DNA of 35,766 nt, taken from contig JAEOSY010000480.1 of NCBI GenBank assembly GCA_016840125.1, positions 1 through 35,766 of the forward strand. The letters run 5' to 3'. Below, one piece after another: positions 14,928-22,441 of the stretch. Every line of letters begins with the position of its first letter. Position 1 is the stretch's first letter. This DNA comes from Candidatus Helarchaeota archaeon (GTDB taxonomy: Archaea; Asgardarchaeota; Lokiarchaeia; Helarchaeales; HEL-GB-A). Position numbers and translations under genes: made by a program. A model generated the notes under the pieces. The model saw nothing but the letters and a program-made list of their open reading frames with translations, did no database searches and had not been told where the DNA came from.

Positions 14928-15868
14928 AGTGAAGACCTCCTCATAGATTCACTTGTTAGTTTATAGAAAATATCCTCAAGTGTTGGAGATGAAATTTCAA
15001 TACGTGAAGCTTTACATCCCACTTGATTCAGTTCTTTTATTAAAAGAGGTAATTTCGCTTCAGGATTTTCGGAAAAAATTTTAAATCCATTCTCAGTTTC
15101 ATATACCTGTCCATCATTACCGAGGCTTTTGAGTAATTTAGAGAGTTTCCCATTTACTAATGGGATTTCTATGTTAATAACGTTTTTCAGTCCACTTTTT
15201 TCCCGTAAATTCTCGGGATCGCCTTCGAGCACTATCTGCCCATTATCCATGAAGCCTACTTTAGAAGCTATCTGTGCATCTTCTCCAATATGAGTAATCA
15301 GAAAAATTGTAACCTTATCTTCTTCGTTGATCTTTTTGATCAATGATAGGAAATTTTTCCTAACAGAGGGATCGAGTCCTGTTGTGGGTTCATCAAGAAT
15401 GAGAATTTTTATTCTTGGAAGTAAGGCGGTTGCAACTTCCAATCTTTTCCTCATACCTCCGCTGTAGTTTGATACTCTCTTCTCAGCATCTTCAGACAAT
15501 CCCATTCGCATAAGTAAATTGTCAACAATAACCGTTGTTTCAGACTTAGAAAATCCAAAGAGAGTAGCAAAATATCTCAAATTTTCCCTACCAGTTAGAT
15601 ATGAACTCGAAAAGTTACTTTGTGGCACATAGCCGATTAAAGGTTTTATATATTTAGCTTCTTCAACAGCGTCATAACCATAAACTTCCAAATTCCCACT
15701 AGTAGGCAAGTTTGTACAAGCTATAATAGATACTAAGGTTGACTTTCCTGATCCATTTGGACCCATTAAAGTGTAGAATTCGCCCTTTTTAATATTTAAA
15801 TTAATTCCTTTAAGAATTTGACTTTTCCCATAGGATTTACACAAATTTTTAAGACAAATAGCACTTAT
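14924..15868 (-). CDS. ABC transporter ATP-binding protein with apparent AUA start
   Basis: About 315 residues. Walker A GPNGSGKST, Q-loop in GYVPQSNF, signature NYSGGMRKRLE, Walker B ILILDEPTTGLDP and H-loop LITH are all present. A C-terminal domain of about 80 residues is typical of ABC-2 exporters. Start: a GTG at 15913 opens the frame but has no ribosome binding site and adds 15 residues absent from the family. AAGGAGGT (15876-15883) lies eight bases before ATA 15866-15868, exactly where family members begin (xAICLKNLCKSYG). I therefore favour an AUA start. Confidence 0.9.
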   Translation of the reverse strand: MSAICLKNLCKSYGKSQILKGINLNIKKGEFYTLMGPNGSGKSTLVSIIACTNLPTSGNLEVYGYDAVEEAKYIKPLIGYVPQSNFSSSYLTGRENLRYFATLFGFSKSETTVIVDNLLMRMGLSEDAEKRVSNYSGGMRKRLEVATALLPRIKILILDEPTTGLDPSVRKNFLSLIKKINEEDKVTIFLITHIGEDAQIASKVGFMDNGQIVLEGDPENLREKSGLKNVINIEIPLVNGKLSKLLKSLGNDGQVYETENGFKIFSENPEAKLPLLIKELNQVGCKASRIEISSPTLEDIFYKLTSESMRRSSL

Positions 15869-15980
15869 TTTTATAACCTCCTTAGTTTTCTTTTTAAATC
15901 CTCTTAAATTCACTTAATATCAAATTTTTAGTTATCTCTAAAATTGAATAACTACTAAAACAAAATAAATGGTGATCAAA

Positions 15981-15995
15981 TTCTGCGAGGCAGAA
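15981..15995 (+). promoter_or_regulatory. inverted repeat upstream of the membrane protein gene
   Basis: TTCTGC-GAG-GCAGAA, a six-base perfect inverted repeat with a three-base spacer. It lies about ten bases upstream of a TATA-like TTTTATATAT (about 16004-16013), with the gene start at 16060. It may be the operator of the winged-helix regulator encoded at 16761, or serve the divergent ABC genes. Confidence 0.45.
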
Positions 15996-16059
15996 CTTGA
16001 ATCATTTTATATATCGGATGTTTTCTTTTATTATTGAAAATGTTAAAGTGGTGGTTTAA

Positions 16060-16695
16060 ATGCAGGATCTTGAAAACCTAAGCAAAGCGTTAAAATTGGT
16101 AGAAAAGTATGAGGATTATCTTTTCAGGAAAGCATGGGGTATAGCTTTGATTGATTTGGGAATTATAATTCCCTTAATAGTTCTTTTAAATCTTAAAGCT
16201 GTCCCGATAGCTGAAATACTTGGAATTAGTACTGAAGCATTTAGTTTAGTTTCAACGGTTTTACTTTGGATAATTGGCATTGCGATTATAATATATTCGT
16301 TTTTTTCAGCGTCGGTTATTGCTTCTAAAAAGCGTAAGTTTTCTTTCCATAAAGAACTACCACATATAATCGCGATTATAGCAAGTTGGTTTTTTGCTTT
16401 TTATTTAACACGATTTGTTCCAGATAGCTTAATGATTGTATCCACCCTCTGGGCAGCAGCTTGCGCTTGTTTTATTACATATTTAATCCTTAGAAAAGTA
16501 TCAATACATGAGGGTTATCCGGAGCTATTAGTAGTGGGGACAATCTTATCCATTGCGTCACTTCCATTAGCGTTTATTAGTGAATCAGCTTTGATTGAAA
16601 TTTTAGCAATAGTGATTTTCGCAATTAGTTTTGTTACCGGAGGGTTCTATTCAATCATAAATGCATCAGCAGCCCTTAATACACCCACGAATTAA
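16060..16695 (+). CDS. hypothetical six-helix membrane protein
   Basis: 211 residues, ATG 16060 after GTGG. A short cytoplasmic amphipathic start (QDLENLSKALKLVEKYEDYLFRKAW) is followed by six hydrophobic helices in three pairs. Lysine/arginine-rich loops (SKKRKFSFHK, LRKVSIHEG) suggest a cytoplasmic N-terminus. No catalytic motif. It sits 65 bases before a winged-helix regulator in the same direction and next to the ABC exporter, a layout common for membrane partner plus regulator pairs. Function unknown. Confidence 0.7.
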   Translation: MQDLENLSKALKLVEKYEDYLFRKAWGIALIDLGIIIPLIVLLNLKAVPIAEILGISTEAFSLVSTVLLWIIGIAIIIYSFFSASVIASKKRKFSFHKELPHIIAIIASWFFAFYLTRFVPDSLMIVSTLWAAACACFITYLILRKVSIHEGYPELLVVGTILSIASLPLAFISESALIEILAIVIFAISFVTGGFYSIINASAALNTPTN

Positions 16696-16760
16696 ATTGA
16701 ATCAAATACAGTATGTAAATGTAAGAAATATCTTAGTTTTATGTTAAAAAGGTGGAGTTA

Positions 16761-17063
16761 TTGGATCAAGCCCGTGAAATATTGGAAAAGGCAGATTTGT
16801 TCTCCGCCTTACCGCGACTAACAATTATGTTATTGATATATCTACATAAGAATGTGGGTTTCACGGAGCTTCAAAAGCTTCTACAACTAACCCCAGGAAA
16901 TCTTGATCATCATGTTCGTAAATTGGAACAGGCGGGATATGTGAAAACACGGCAGATTTTTTCATGGCGTCCCCTTAAGGTCATAGAAATTACTAATGAA
17001 GGAGCAAATACTTTCAGAGATTATGCGATTAAACTCAAAAAATTGCTTGAAACTGTCAAGTGA
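16761..17063 (+). CDS. winged-helix transcriptional regulator
   Basis: About 100 residues from TTG 16761, chosen because GGTGGAG (16751-16757) precedes it; an in-frame GTG at 16752 lies inside that signal. The fold reads helix-turn-helix-wing: FTELQKLLQLTPGNLDHHVRKLEQAGYVKTRQ, then a wing KVIEITNEG and a terminal helix. This matches small ArsR/MarR-like regulators (HTH_34 type). Probably controls the membrane protein gene before it, the ABC exporter, or both. Confidence 0.85.
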   Translation: MDQAREILEKADLFSALPRLTIMLLIYLHKNVGFTELQKLLQLTPGNLDHHVRKLEQAGYVKTRQIFSWRPLKVIEITNEGANTFRDYAIKLKKLLETVK

Positions 17064-17228
17064 AAAAAATATCAAGGTTTTAACATAAAATATTTTTACA
17101 TTTGAGTGAAAACCACGATTGGATAGCAATTATCTTATGATTTCAAAAAGATAAAAAAAGTTTTAATATTTCTAAAGGAATCGTACATCAAACAGTAAGT
17201 AAACAAAAACAAATAGAGGTAATCTGAC

Positions 17229-17735
17229 TTGGCCTTAGAGATCAGTAGCGAATTTAGGAAAGAAATTTCGAATTTAGGTGAAGGTTTTTCCGTAAATTAT
17301 TGTTATCAATGCGGTACTTGTTCTGGAGGATGTCCTGCGCTGCGGTACACTAAGATATATAATCCTAGACGAATTATGGAGGATGTACTATTAGGATTCA
17401 GGGAAAAAACTTTGAAAGATCCAGTGCTGTGGCTCTGTACTATGTGTCATGCCTGTCTAGAGGCCTGCCCACAAGGAGTTCAGGTGAGTGAAATACTCGT
17501 GCTCTTGAGGAACATAGCAACGGAGCTGGGAAATATTCCTGAACATTTATATGCTGAAGTTAGTGCATTATTGGAATATGGGCTTATCAATCCCGGTAGT
17601 GGTGCAATTCAGCGCAGACGAGGGCAACTAGGACTTCCTGAAGTGCCAAAACCAAAAGTTGAGAATGTTATAAAAGTCGCGGAAGAAACAGGTTTCATTA
17701 AAGTGACGGGATATAAACCCAAGGAAGGTGCATAA
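17229..17735 (+). CDS. hdrC: heterodisulfide reductase subunit C, second copy
   Basis: 168 residues, TTG 17229 with GAGGT eight or nine bases upstream. Two [4Fe-4S] motifs: CYQCGTCSGGCPALR and CTMCHACLEACP. The tail GAIQRRRGQLGLPEVPKPKV is shared with the vhu-linked copy at 9086, showing they are paralogs. It forms a two-gene operon with an HdrB, but here no hydrogenase or HdrA is adjacent, so its electron partner is encoded elsewhere or shared with the vhu-linked set. Confidence 0.9.
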   Translation: MALEISSEFRKEISNLGEGFSVNYCYQCGTCSGGCPALRYTKIYNPRRIMEDVLLGFREKTLKDPVLWLCTMCHACLEACPQGVQVSEILVLLRNIATELGNIPEHLYAEVSALLEYGLINPGSGAIQRRRGQLGLPEVPKPKVENVIKVAEETGFIKVTGYKPKEGA

Positions 17736-17736
17736 A

Positions 17737-18618
17737 ATGGCAGATTATGCGTTATTTCTAGGATGTAATATTCCAAATCGGCTTCCTCACCTCGAGCTTG
17801 CAGCCCGAAAGGTCCTCCCAAAGCTTGATGTGAATTTAGTTGATATCCCAGAGTTTGGCTGCTGCCCCGAACCCATCGGCATACAAGAACTAAGCCGTGA
17901 TGCGTGGATGGCGATGGCTGGAATAAATATTGCACTTGCTGAGGAGAAGGGCTTAGATATTGTTGCATTGTGTAATGGGTGCTTCGAAACCTTGAAGACC
18001 GTCAATAAGGAGTTAAAACACAGTGATTCTCATAAAAATAAGATAAATGCAGCTCTCTCTAAAATCGGCAAAGAAGTGAAAGGTAATATCAGTGTGAAGC
18101 ATGTTTTACAAGTAGTATATAATGATATCGGTCTGGAAAAGATAAAATCTAGTGTTCAGAAGGAATTAAAGGGTATCAAAGTAGCAGTTCATTATGGTTG
18201 CCATGCAATACGCCCCAGTGCCATTTTAGAGGTAGATGATCCGTTTCAACCGAAGTCCCTTGATGAATTAGTGAATGCATTAGGTGCTGAAAGCATTCCT
18301 TATCTACGAAAGATGCTCTGCTGTGGCACAGGTATAGAAGGTATTGATAAGGAAAACCAACTCTGGATGGTTCATGATAAAATCGCCCAAGTCGAGCGGA
18401 TGAAAGCCGATTGTATGACGATGTTGTGTCCCTTATGCTATATTCAATATGAAATGGGACAGCTTCAGTTGAAAAAAGAACCTTACAATGCGCAATTCAA
18501 AGTTCCAGTTATGTACTATCTGGAATTACTCGGATTAGCCCTTGGGATGGATCCTAATGATTTAGGTTTTAAACTCCACAGAGTAAAGGTGGATCCAGTC
18601 CTTCAAAAAATCCAATAA
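17737..18618 (+). CDS. hdrB: heterodisulfide reductase subunit B, second copy
   Basis: 293 residues from ATG 17737; an in-frame GTG at 17728 is part of the AAGGTG ribosome binding site. Two CCG domains: FLGCNIPNR, GCCPEPIGI, LCNGCFETL; then HYGCHAIRPS, MLCCGTGIEG and LCPLCYIQYE. The clusters should be noncubane [4Fe-4S] as in HdrB. It keeps the same start motif as the copy at 8247 but has a longer C-terminus. Likely substrate: a disulfide or sulfur carrier persulfide; the nearby sulfur-relay operon makes the latter worth considering. Confidence 0.9.
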   Translation: MADYALFLGCNIPNRLPHLELAARKVLPKLDVNLVDIPEFGCCPEPIGIQELSRDAWMAMAGINIALAEEKGLDIVALCNGCFETLKTVNKELKHSDSHKNKINAALSKIGKEVKGNISVKHVLQVVYNDIGLEKIKSSVQKELKGIKVAVHYGCHAIRPSAILEVDDPFQPKSLDELVNALGAESIPYLRKMLCCGTGIEGIDKENQLWMVHDKIAQVERMKADCMTMLCPLCYIQYEMGQLQLKKEPYNAQFKVPVMYYLELLGLALGMDPNDLGFKLHRVKVDPVLQKIQ

Positions 18619-18621
18619 TTA

Positions 18622-18644
18622 ATTTTTTTCTCTTTTTTGTTTTC
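18622..18644 (+). terminator. T-rich terminator after hdrB
   Basis: Several short T-runs (TTTTTTT, TTTTTT, TTTT) directly after the hdrB stop, before a convergent gene; consistent with archaeal termination. Confidence 0.45.
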
Positions 18645-18668
18645 ATTTCTTATATAAAACGAAGGAAA

Positions 18669-19364
18669 TTATTTTTCAGCCTTTTTTATTTCAGCTTTAC
18701 AGATGGGACACTTATCCCAATTAGGATCACAAAAATAATTACATTTGGGGCAGGGGACAAGTTTTTCTTTCAGCTTTTCTTCGCTAATAGTAAAATCAGA
18801 TTCAGAAACTTTTTGGAGATCCACCGCGCCAGAAATTTTTGCCTTGCAGATCGGACAGTCGGTCCAGGAGGGGTCACAGCCGTAGCCACATTGAGGACAG
18901 GCAACTAAATTTTTATTCTCATAGACTTCCATAAGTTCATGAGTTTGACCTACAAGTGTATGTGATTGAGTAGAGGGAGCCCCGGCAATCGCTGGAGGCG
19001 AAGAAGGGGGTGAATCCTTTGTTTCAGGCAATTCGATAGGTGCCTGCTGTAGATCTTTTTGCTCTGATTCAGGTTGTTCACCTGGTTTTTGGGCAGATCC
19101 AGCTGGTTCAGGGGACATTTCTTCAAGAACTGGAGGTTCGGCATCATCCTCGCTAGGATCAGGCGCCTCAGCTGGTTTATGCTCAGAGGGAGTATCTCTG
19201 GTAGGGGGTTGAGTCGATTCAGTTTGGGGGGCAGGCTCTTCTTGGGGCTTAGATTCGTCTAGAGACGCGCCACAGTTAGAACAGAATAAATTGTGTGTCT
19301 CCTCGGTTTCCGTGAGATTCCCACAATTCTTACAGATATAAATCGGCACAGAAATACCCTTCAT
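18669..19364 (-). CDS. zinc-ribbon protein with proline/glutamate-rich linker
   Basis: 231 residues. An N-terminal zinc ribbon (YICKNCGNL ... FCSNCGASL) is joined by about 110 residues rich in P, E, S and Q (low complexity, probably disordered) to two tandem zinc ribbons near the C-terminus (CPQCGYGCDPSWTDCPICKAKI and CPKCNYFCDPNWDKCPICKAEI). The tandem pair is an obvious internal duplication. Such proteins often act as scaffolds; no enzyme domain is seen. A GTG at 19349 is an alternative start with AAGGGT before it. No membrane segment. Function unknown. Confidence 0.75.
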   Translation of the reverse strand: MKGISVPIYICKNCGNLTETEETHNLFCSNCGASLDESKPQEEPAPQTESTQPPTRDTPSEHKPAEAPDPSEDDAEPPVLEEMSPEPAGSAQKPGEQPESEQKDLQQAPIELPETKDSPPSSPPAIAGAPSTQSHTLVGQTHELMEVYENKNLVACPQCGYGCDPSWTDCPICKAKISGAVDLQKVSESDFTISEEKLKEKLVPCPKCNYFCDPNWDKCPICKAEIKKAEK

Positions 19365-19585
19365 TTCATTTTCTGATTTGATAATGAAGTTAATGCAATA
19401 TTCTTACAATCAATTGTTGATTTTCTTGTTAAAAAATCTATTAGTTAAATGGAGGCTATTTGTTTTTTAGGAAGTTTTTTAGAAAGTTCTTTGCATCCTT
19501 ATTCAGAAGATTAAATAGGTGTGATTCATTTCTCTGAATTGCAGGCAAATTTCATTAAGATTGTTGAGCTTTTGGTGAAAAATTC

Positions 19586-20278
19586 GTGAGTTACCAGAAA
19601 ATTAAAGCCATTATTGGACATGCACAGAGAATTGATTCATTACAAGAATTAATAAAGAAGCTCGGAGAAGACCCTGCATTTTTTTATGGGAAAAAAAAGA
19701 AAATTCTTATCAGACGCCAGAGAAAGCAATATATCGATAGATGTGTGAAATTAGGCTTATTAGATGAGAGTTATCAACTTACAGATTTAGGACATAGAGC
19801 ATTAGAAAATTTTAATGAAGTTTTATCTGAAATAATTTTTAATATAGAGGTGAATGGGAAGAATTTTAAGGGAATCCTTTATGAAGCCTTAGCGAACGTA
19901 GATATTCCAGTTGTTGAACGAATAAGTGAGAAAATGGGGGAATTAGAATTTAAGTTACCCATTCAACAACTACGAAACTATCTGAATATCTTGGCGAAGT
20001 GCGGGATCCTTCAAAAAAATCGAAAATACACATATACTCTGGCGAGAGTAGATGTAAAGGACTTTGAAGCAATTCTTCGGACAGAATTTGAGAAAATGGA
20101 CAAAGATCCCACAGGAACTGTCTGGTTTGAGCAGTATAAAGAGGATGTTTTGAAGCATTATAATCTCACTTCCAAAAAGTTTGATGAGTTATTCGCAGAT
20201 TTAAAGAAAAGAAGACCCGGGCTGATTAGCCTACAACGATCGCGCACTAAATCATGGTTCAAATTAAGAGAGGTTTAA
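19586..20278 (+). CDS. winged-helix-like protein, partner of the downstream ATPase
   Basis: 230 residues, GTG 19586 with GGTGA eight bases upstream. Three consecutive winged-helix-like units can be read: residues 1-75 (ending YQLTDLGHRALENF), about 80-160 (QQLRNYLNILAKCGILQKNRKYTYTLA) and 165-230 (TSKKFDELFADLKKRRPGLISL). No catalytic motif. It is followed two bases later by a P-loop ATPase gene, so the pair probably works together, the helical protein binding DNA and the ATPase acting as motor or switch. Not recognised as a named family. Confidence 0.7.
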   Translation: MSYQKIKAIIGHAQRIDSLQELIKKLGEDPAFFYGKKKKILIRRQRKQYIDRCVKLGLLDESYQLTDLGHRALENFNEVLSEIIFNIEVNGKNFKGILYEALANVDIPVVERISEKMGELEFKLPIQQLRNYLNILAKCGILQKNRKYTYTLARVDVKDFEAILRTEFEKMDKDPTGTVWFEQYKEDVLKHYNLTSKKFDELFADLKKRRPGLISLQRSRTKSWFKLREV

Positions 20279-20280
20279 CG

Positions 20281-21981
20281 ATGATAGATTATTTTACGAC
20301 AAAGATCAGAGATTTACATTTATTGAAACGGGGGGAACCAATTGGGGAATTCGAAAATATCTTGGTTGACAGACTAATTGATGGAAAACATGTTGTGGAG
20401 AAGAATTATAAGAATATCAGAATTAGTGAGATGTTTAAAAATGACATCAATAACGTATTTCTGCTCAAATTCTCAATTGTAAGGCCAATAATCGGGACAT
20501 TTGGCAGCGGTAAGTCCGTCACGTTGAGACAAGCCGCGATGATTATTGAAAAGTATGTAAAAAATGCGTGTATCGCTTTCATCGAACTAACTAAATTAGG
20601 AGGGGAACAGCCACATATCGTTATTCAACAAGTTTATAAGGAAATTATTAACGGCATTGCCGTAAAATTGAGAGAATGTTTATCTAAAGATGTGAAGAGC
20701 ATAAGAGGTCTCGCACAGAAGCGATTGAGAGATGGATTAATTCATCTTGTTGGTAAAAGTGAGGAGGACTTTGTTAAGGGAAAAATGATTCTGATGGGAG
20801 AACTTGAGGAGTATGGGGAATTATCACATGCCGAGGCTTTGAGTATTCTTGAGGAAATTATTCGATTAACCGGTCAAAATAGGTATATCGTAGTTTTACT
20901 TTTTGATGAACTCGAGCGGTTCATGACGATCAGTGAGGATAGAACCAAACAAGCGCTCATTGGGACTTATTTACGTGCAATTACTGATAAAACAGTTGGT
21001 CGGGAATCACCTAAAATTTATGTTATTTTTACGTGTGAGAAGGAAAAGTTTGAGGAAATCCCGTTAATTGTGCCCGAAGTGGAACGTACTATTAGAGAAT
21101 ACATTTTGTATTTAAATGAGTTTTCAGAAGAAGAATTTTTTGAGGTTGCGGAGAAGATTTTCAAATTTTTATTAACTCCTTTTGAATACCTTTTTGATAT
21201 TATGCCGCCCACACCAGGGCTTTGTGCAATGGTTATTCGGGATATCGATAATTACACCCCTTCTGAGCTGGTGACGAGGCTCTCCAGTTATTACATTAAG
21301 AATTATAACCTTGACGCAACATACTTACTAACGATTGAAAAAGCCTACAAGAAATTAGCTATGAAAAAGTTCGAAGAGCTCCTGATAGCTAGGGACTATA
21401 GCGCAAAAAATATCAAACAATCTGTCAAATTTCTTGATTTCGGGTGGGACGGTTTAGCATGGAATACGAACCGGAAGAAAAATAAGAATCCAGAAACGAT
21501 CACAGTTGGGCAATTTACGGTTTTGAAAGTAACGAAAGCGTATATAGAAGATTATTTGAATCAAATAAATTATCTTGAAAAACATGAAAAAAAGAGAAGG
21601 AAGGACAGTTTAGTCCATGCAATGCTGGTTGCGCCAGGTTTTGACAAAGGAGTCCAGCTATTTTGTGCCCAAAATGGCATTGAGTGTGTAATATTTGAAG
21701 AAAAGCCAAAAAAGCTAGAAGAATGGGAAGGAATTGTGGCTTCAAAACAGGTTGAGGTGCCAGAACCAGAAAAACTCACAGGCACACTGGCGACCAGTAA
21801 AGAAGAAAAAGTGGAGAACCTTAAGAAAATATTAAACTCCTTAACTGCAACTAAAATTCGAGATATTGCAAAGTCATTTCATATTGAGAAGATTTATGGT
21901 GTAAAAAAAGCTGTTTTAATTAAGAGGATATTGAGGGAATTACCAGAAAATATTGAGAGAGAGATTCGAAACCTATCTTAA
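20281..21981 (+). CDS. P-loop (AAA/STAND-like) ATPase with C-terminal nuclease-like and SAP-like regions
   Basis: 566 residues from ATG 20281 (GAGGTTTAACG precedes it). Walker A is GTFGSGKS (residues 72-79), Walker B IVVLLFDELERF (Asp209, Glu210), sensor-1-like IYVIFTCEKEKF. The architecture resembles archaeal Orc/BREX-type ATPases that start with a bound partner. Residues about 400-480 (FGWDGLAW ... AMLVAPGFDKGVQLFCAQNGIECVIFEE) resemble the C-terminal half of Mrr-like PD-(D/E)XK folds, but the E/QxK motif is not clear, so it may be inactive. The last 50 residues (SLTATKIRDIAKSFHIEKI ... LIKRILREL) look like a SAP/Rho-N type DNA-binding helix pair. Possible role in DNA maintenance or defence. 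Confidence 0.75.
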   Translation: MIDYFTTKIRDLHLLKRGEPIGEFENILVDRLIDGKHVVEKNYKNIRISEMFKNDINNVFLLKFSIVRPIIGTFGSGKSVTLRQAAMIIEKYVKNACIAFIELTKLGGEQPHIVIQQVYKEIINGIAVKLRECLSKDVKSIRGLAQKRLRDGLIHLVGKSEEDFVKGKMILMGELEEYGELSHAEALSILEEIIRLTGQNRYIVVLLFDELERFMTISEDRTKQALIGTYLRAITDKTVGRESPKIYVIFTCEKEKFEEIPLIVPEVERTIREYILYLNEFSEEEFFEVAEKIFKFLLTPFEYLFDIMPPTPGLCAMVIRDIDNYTPSELVTRLSSYYIKNYNLDATYLLTIEKAYKKLAMKKFEELLIARDYSAKNIKQSVKFLDFGWDGLAWNTNRKKNKNPETITVGQFTVLKVTKAYIEDYLNQINYLEKHEKKRRKDSLVHAMLVAPGFDKGVQLFCAQNGIECVIFEEKPKKLEEWEGIVASKQVEVPEPEKLTGTLATSKEEKVENLKKILNSLTATKIRDIAKSFHIEKIYGVKKAVLIKRILRELPENIEREIRNLS

Positions 21982-22070
21982 ATAAATGCGCACTCTTCGC
22001 CAGTAAAGTATACCCATCTCAAAATATTTAAGGGGTGCTTTTGTTATGACATTAGGAAGAGTTATTCAAT

Positions 22071-22367
22071 ATGACATCAAAAGAAATAATATTAAATGAC
22101 CAGTCCCCGCTGGAGATCATCTTTCAATCGAAGGCGCGGATCCGAATCACGAAAGTTTTCAGTCGGGAGGGGACATTGAACGTCCCAGAAATAGCTCGTC
22201 GCGTCCGTCTCGACCACAACTCTGTCAAACCCCATCTCGAATCTCTGGTGAAGGCAGGTGTCCTCGAAGAGAAAGAGTCGGGGGGGATCAAGACCTACCG
22301 TTTCCGAATTGAGGATGGGCGAGTCCGGACTATAAAAAACTTATTCGATGTGTGGGAACCTGTGTAG
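22071..22367 (+). CDS. ArsR-like winged-helix regulator, compositionally foreign
   Basis: 98 residues, ATG 22071. HTH: TLNVPEIARRVRLDHNSVKPHLESLVKAGVLEEKE, followed by a wing GIKTYRFRI. Most of the frame is visibly over half G+C with C/G-ending codons (for example GTCCGTCTCGAC), unlike its A+T-rich neighbours. It lies between the ATPase gene and a diverged copy of the ATPase's last codons, so it appears to have been inserted. Target unknown. Confidence 0.8.
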   Translation: MTSKEIILNDQSPLEIIFQSKARIRITKVFSREGTLNVPEIARRVRLDHNSVKPHLESLVKAGVLEEKESGGIKTYRFRIEDGRVRTIKNLFDVWEPV

Positions 22368-22378
22368 AATTGATTTTT

Positions 22379-22420
22379 TTACCAGAGAATATTGAAAGAG
22401 AAATTCGTAATTTATACTAA
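22379..22420 (+). pseudogene. remnant: diverged duplicate of the ATPase gene 3' end
   Basis: Codons from TTA 22379 to TAA 22420 encode LPENIEREIRNLY and stop. The intact ATPase ends LPENIEREIRNLS and stop at 21981. The two DNA copies differ at codons for E, E, E, R, N and L by synonymous changes and by one amino-acid change. There is no upstream coding sequence for the remnant. See findings. Confidence 0.7.
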
Positions 22421-22441
22421 ATTCGGGAAGTTGAATATAAG

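Noticed and set aside
14347..14946. 199-codon plus-strand frame opposite the ABC permease
   Set aside because: Shadow of a clear membrane protein gene on the other strand.
19521..19589. 22-codon frame ending in GTGA overlap with the winged-helix gene, possible leader peptide
   Set aside because: Too short to support; overlap may be chance, though translational coupling cannot be excluded.
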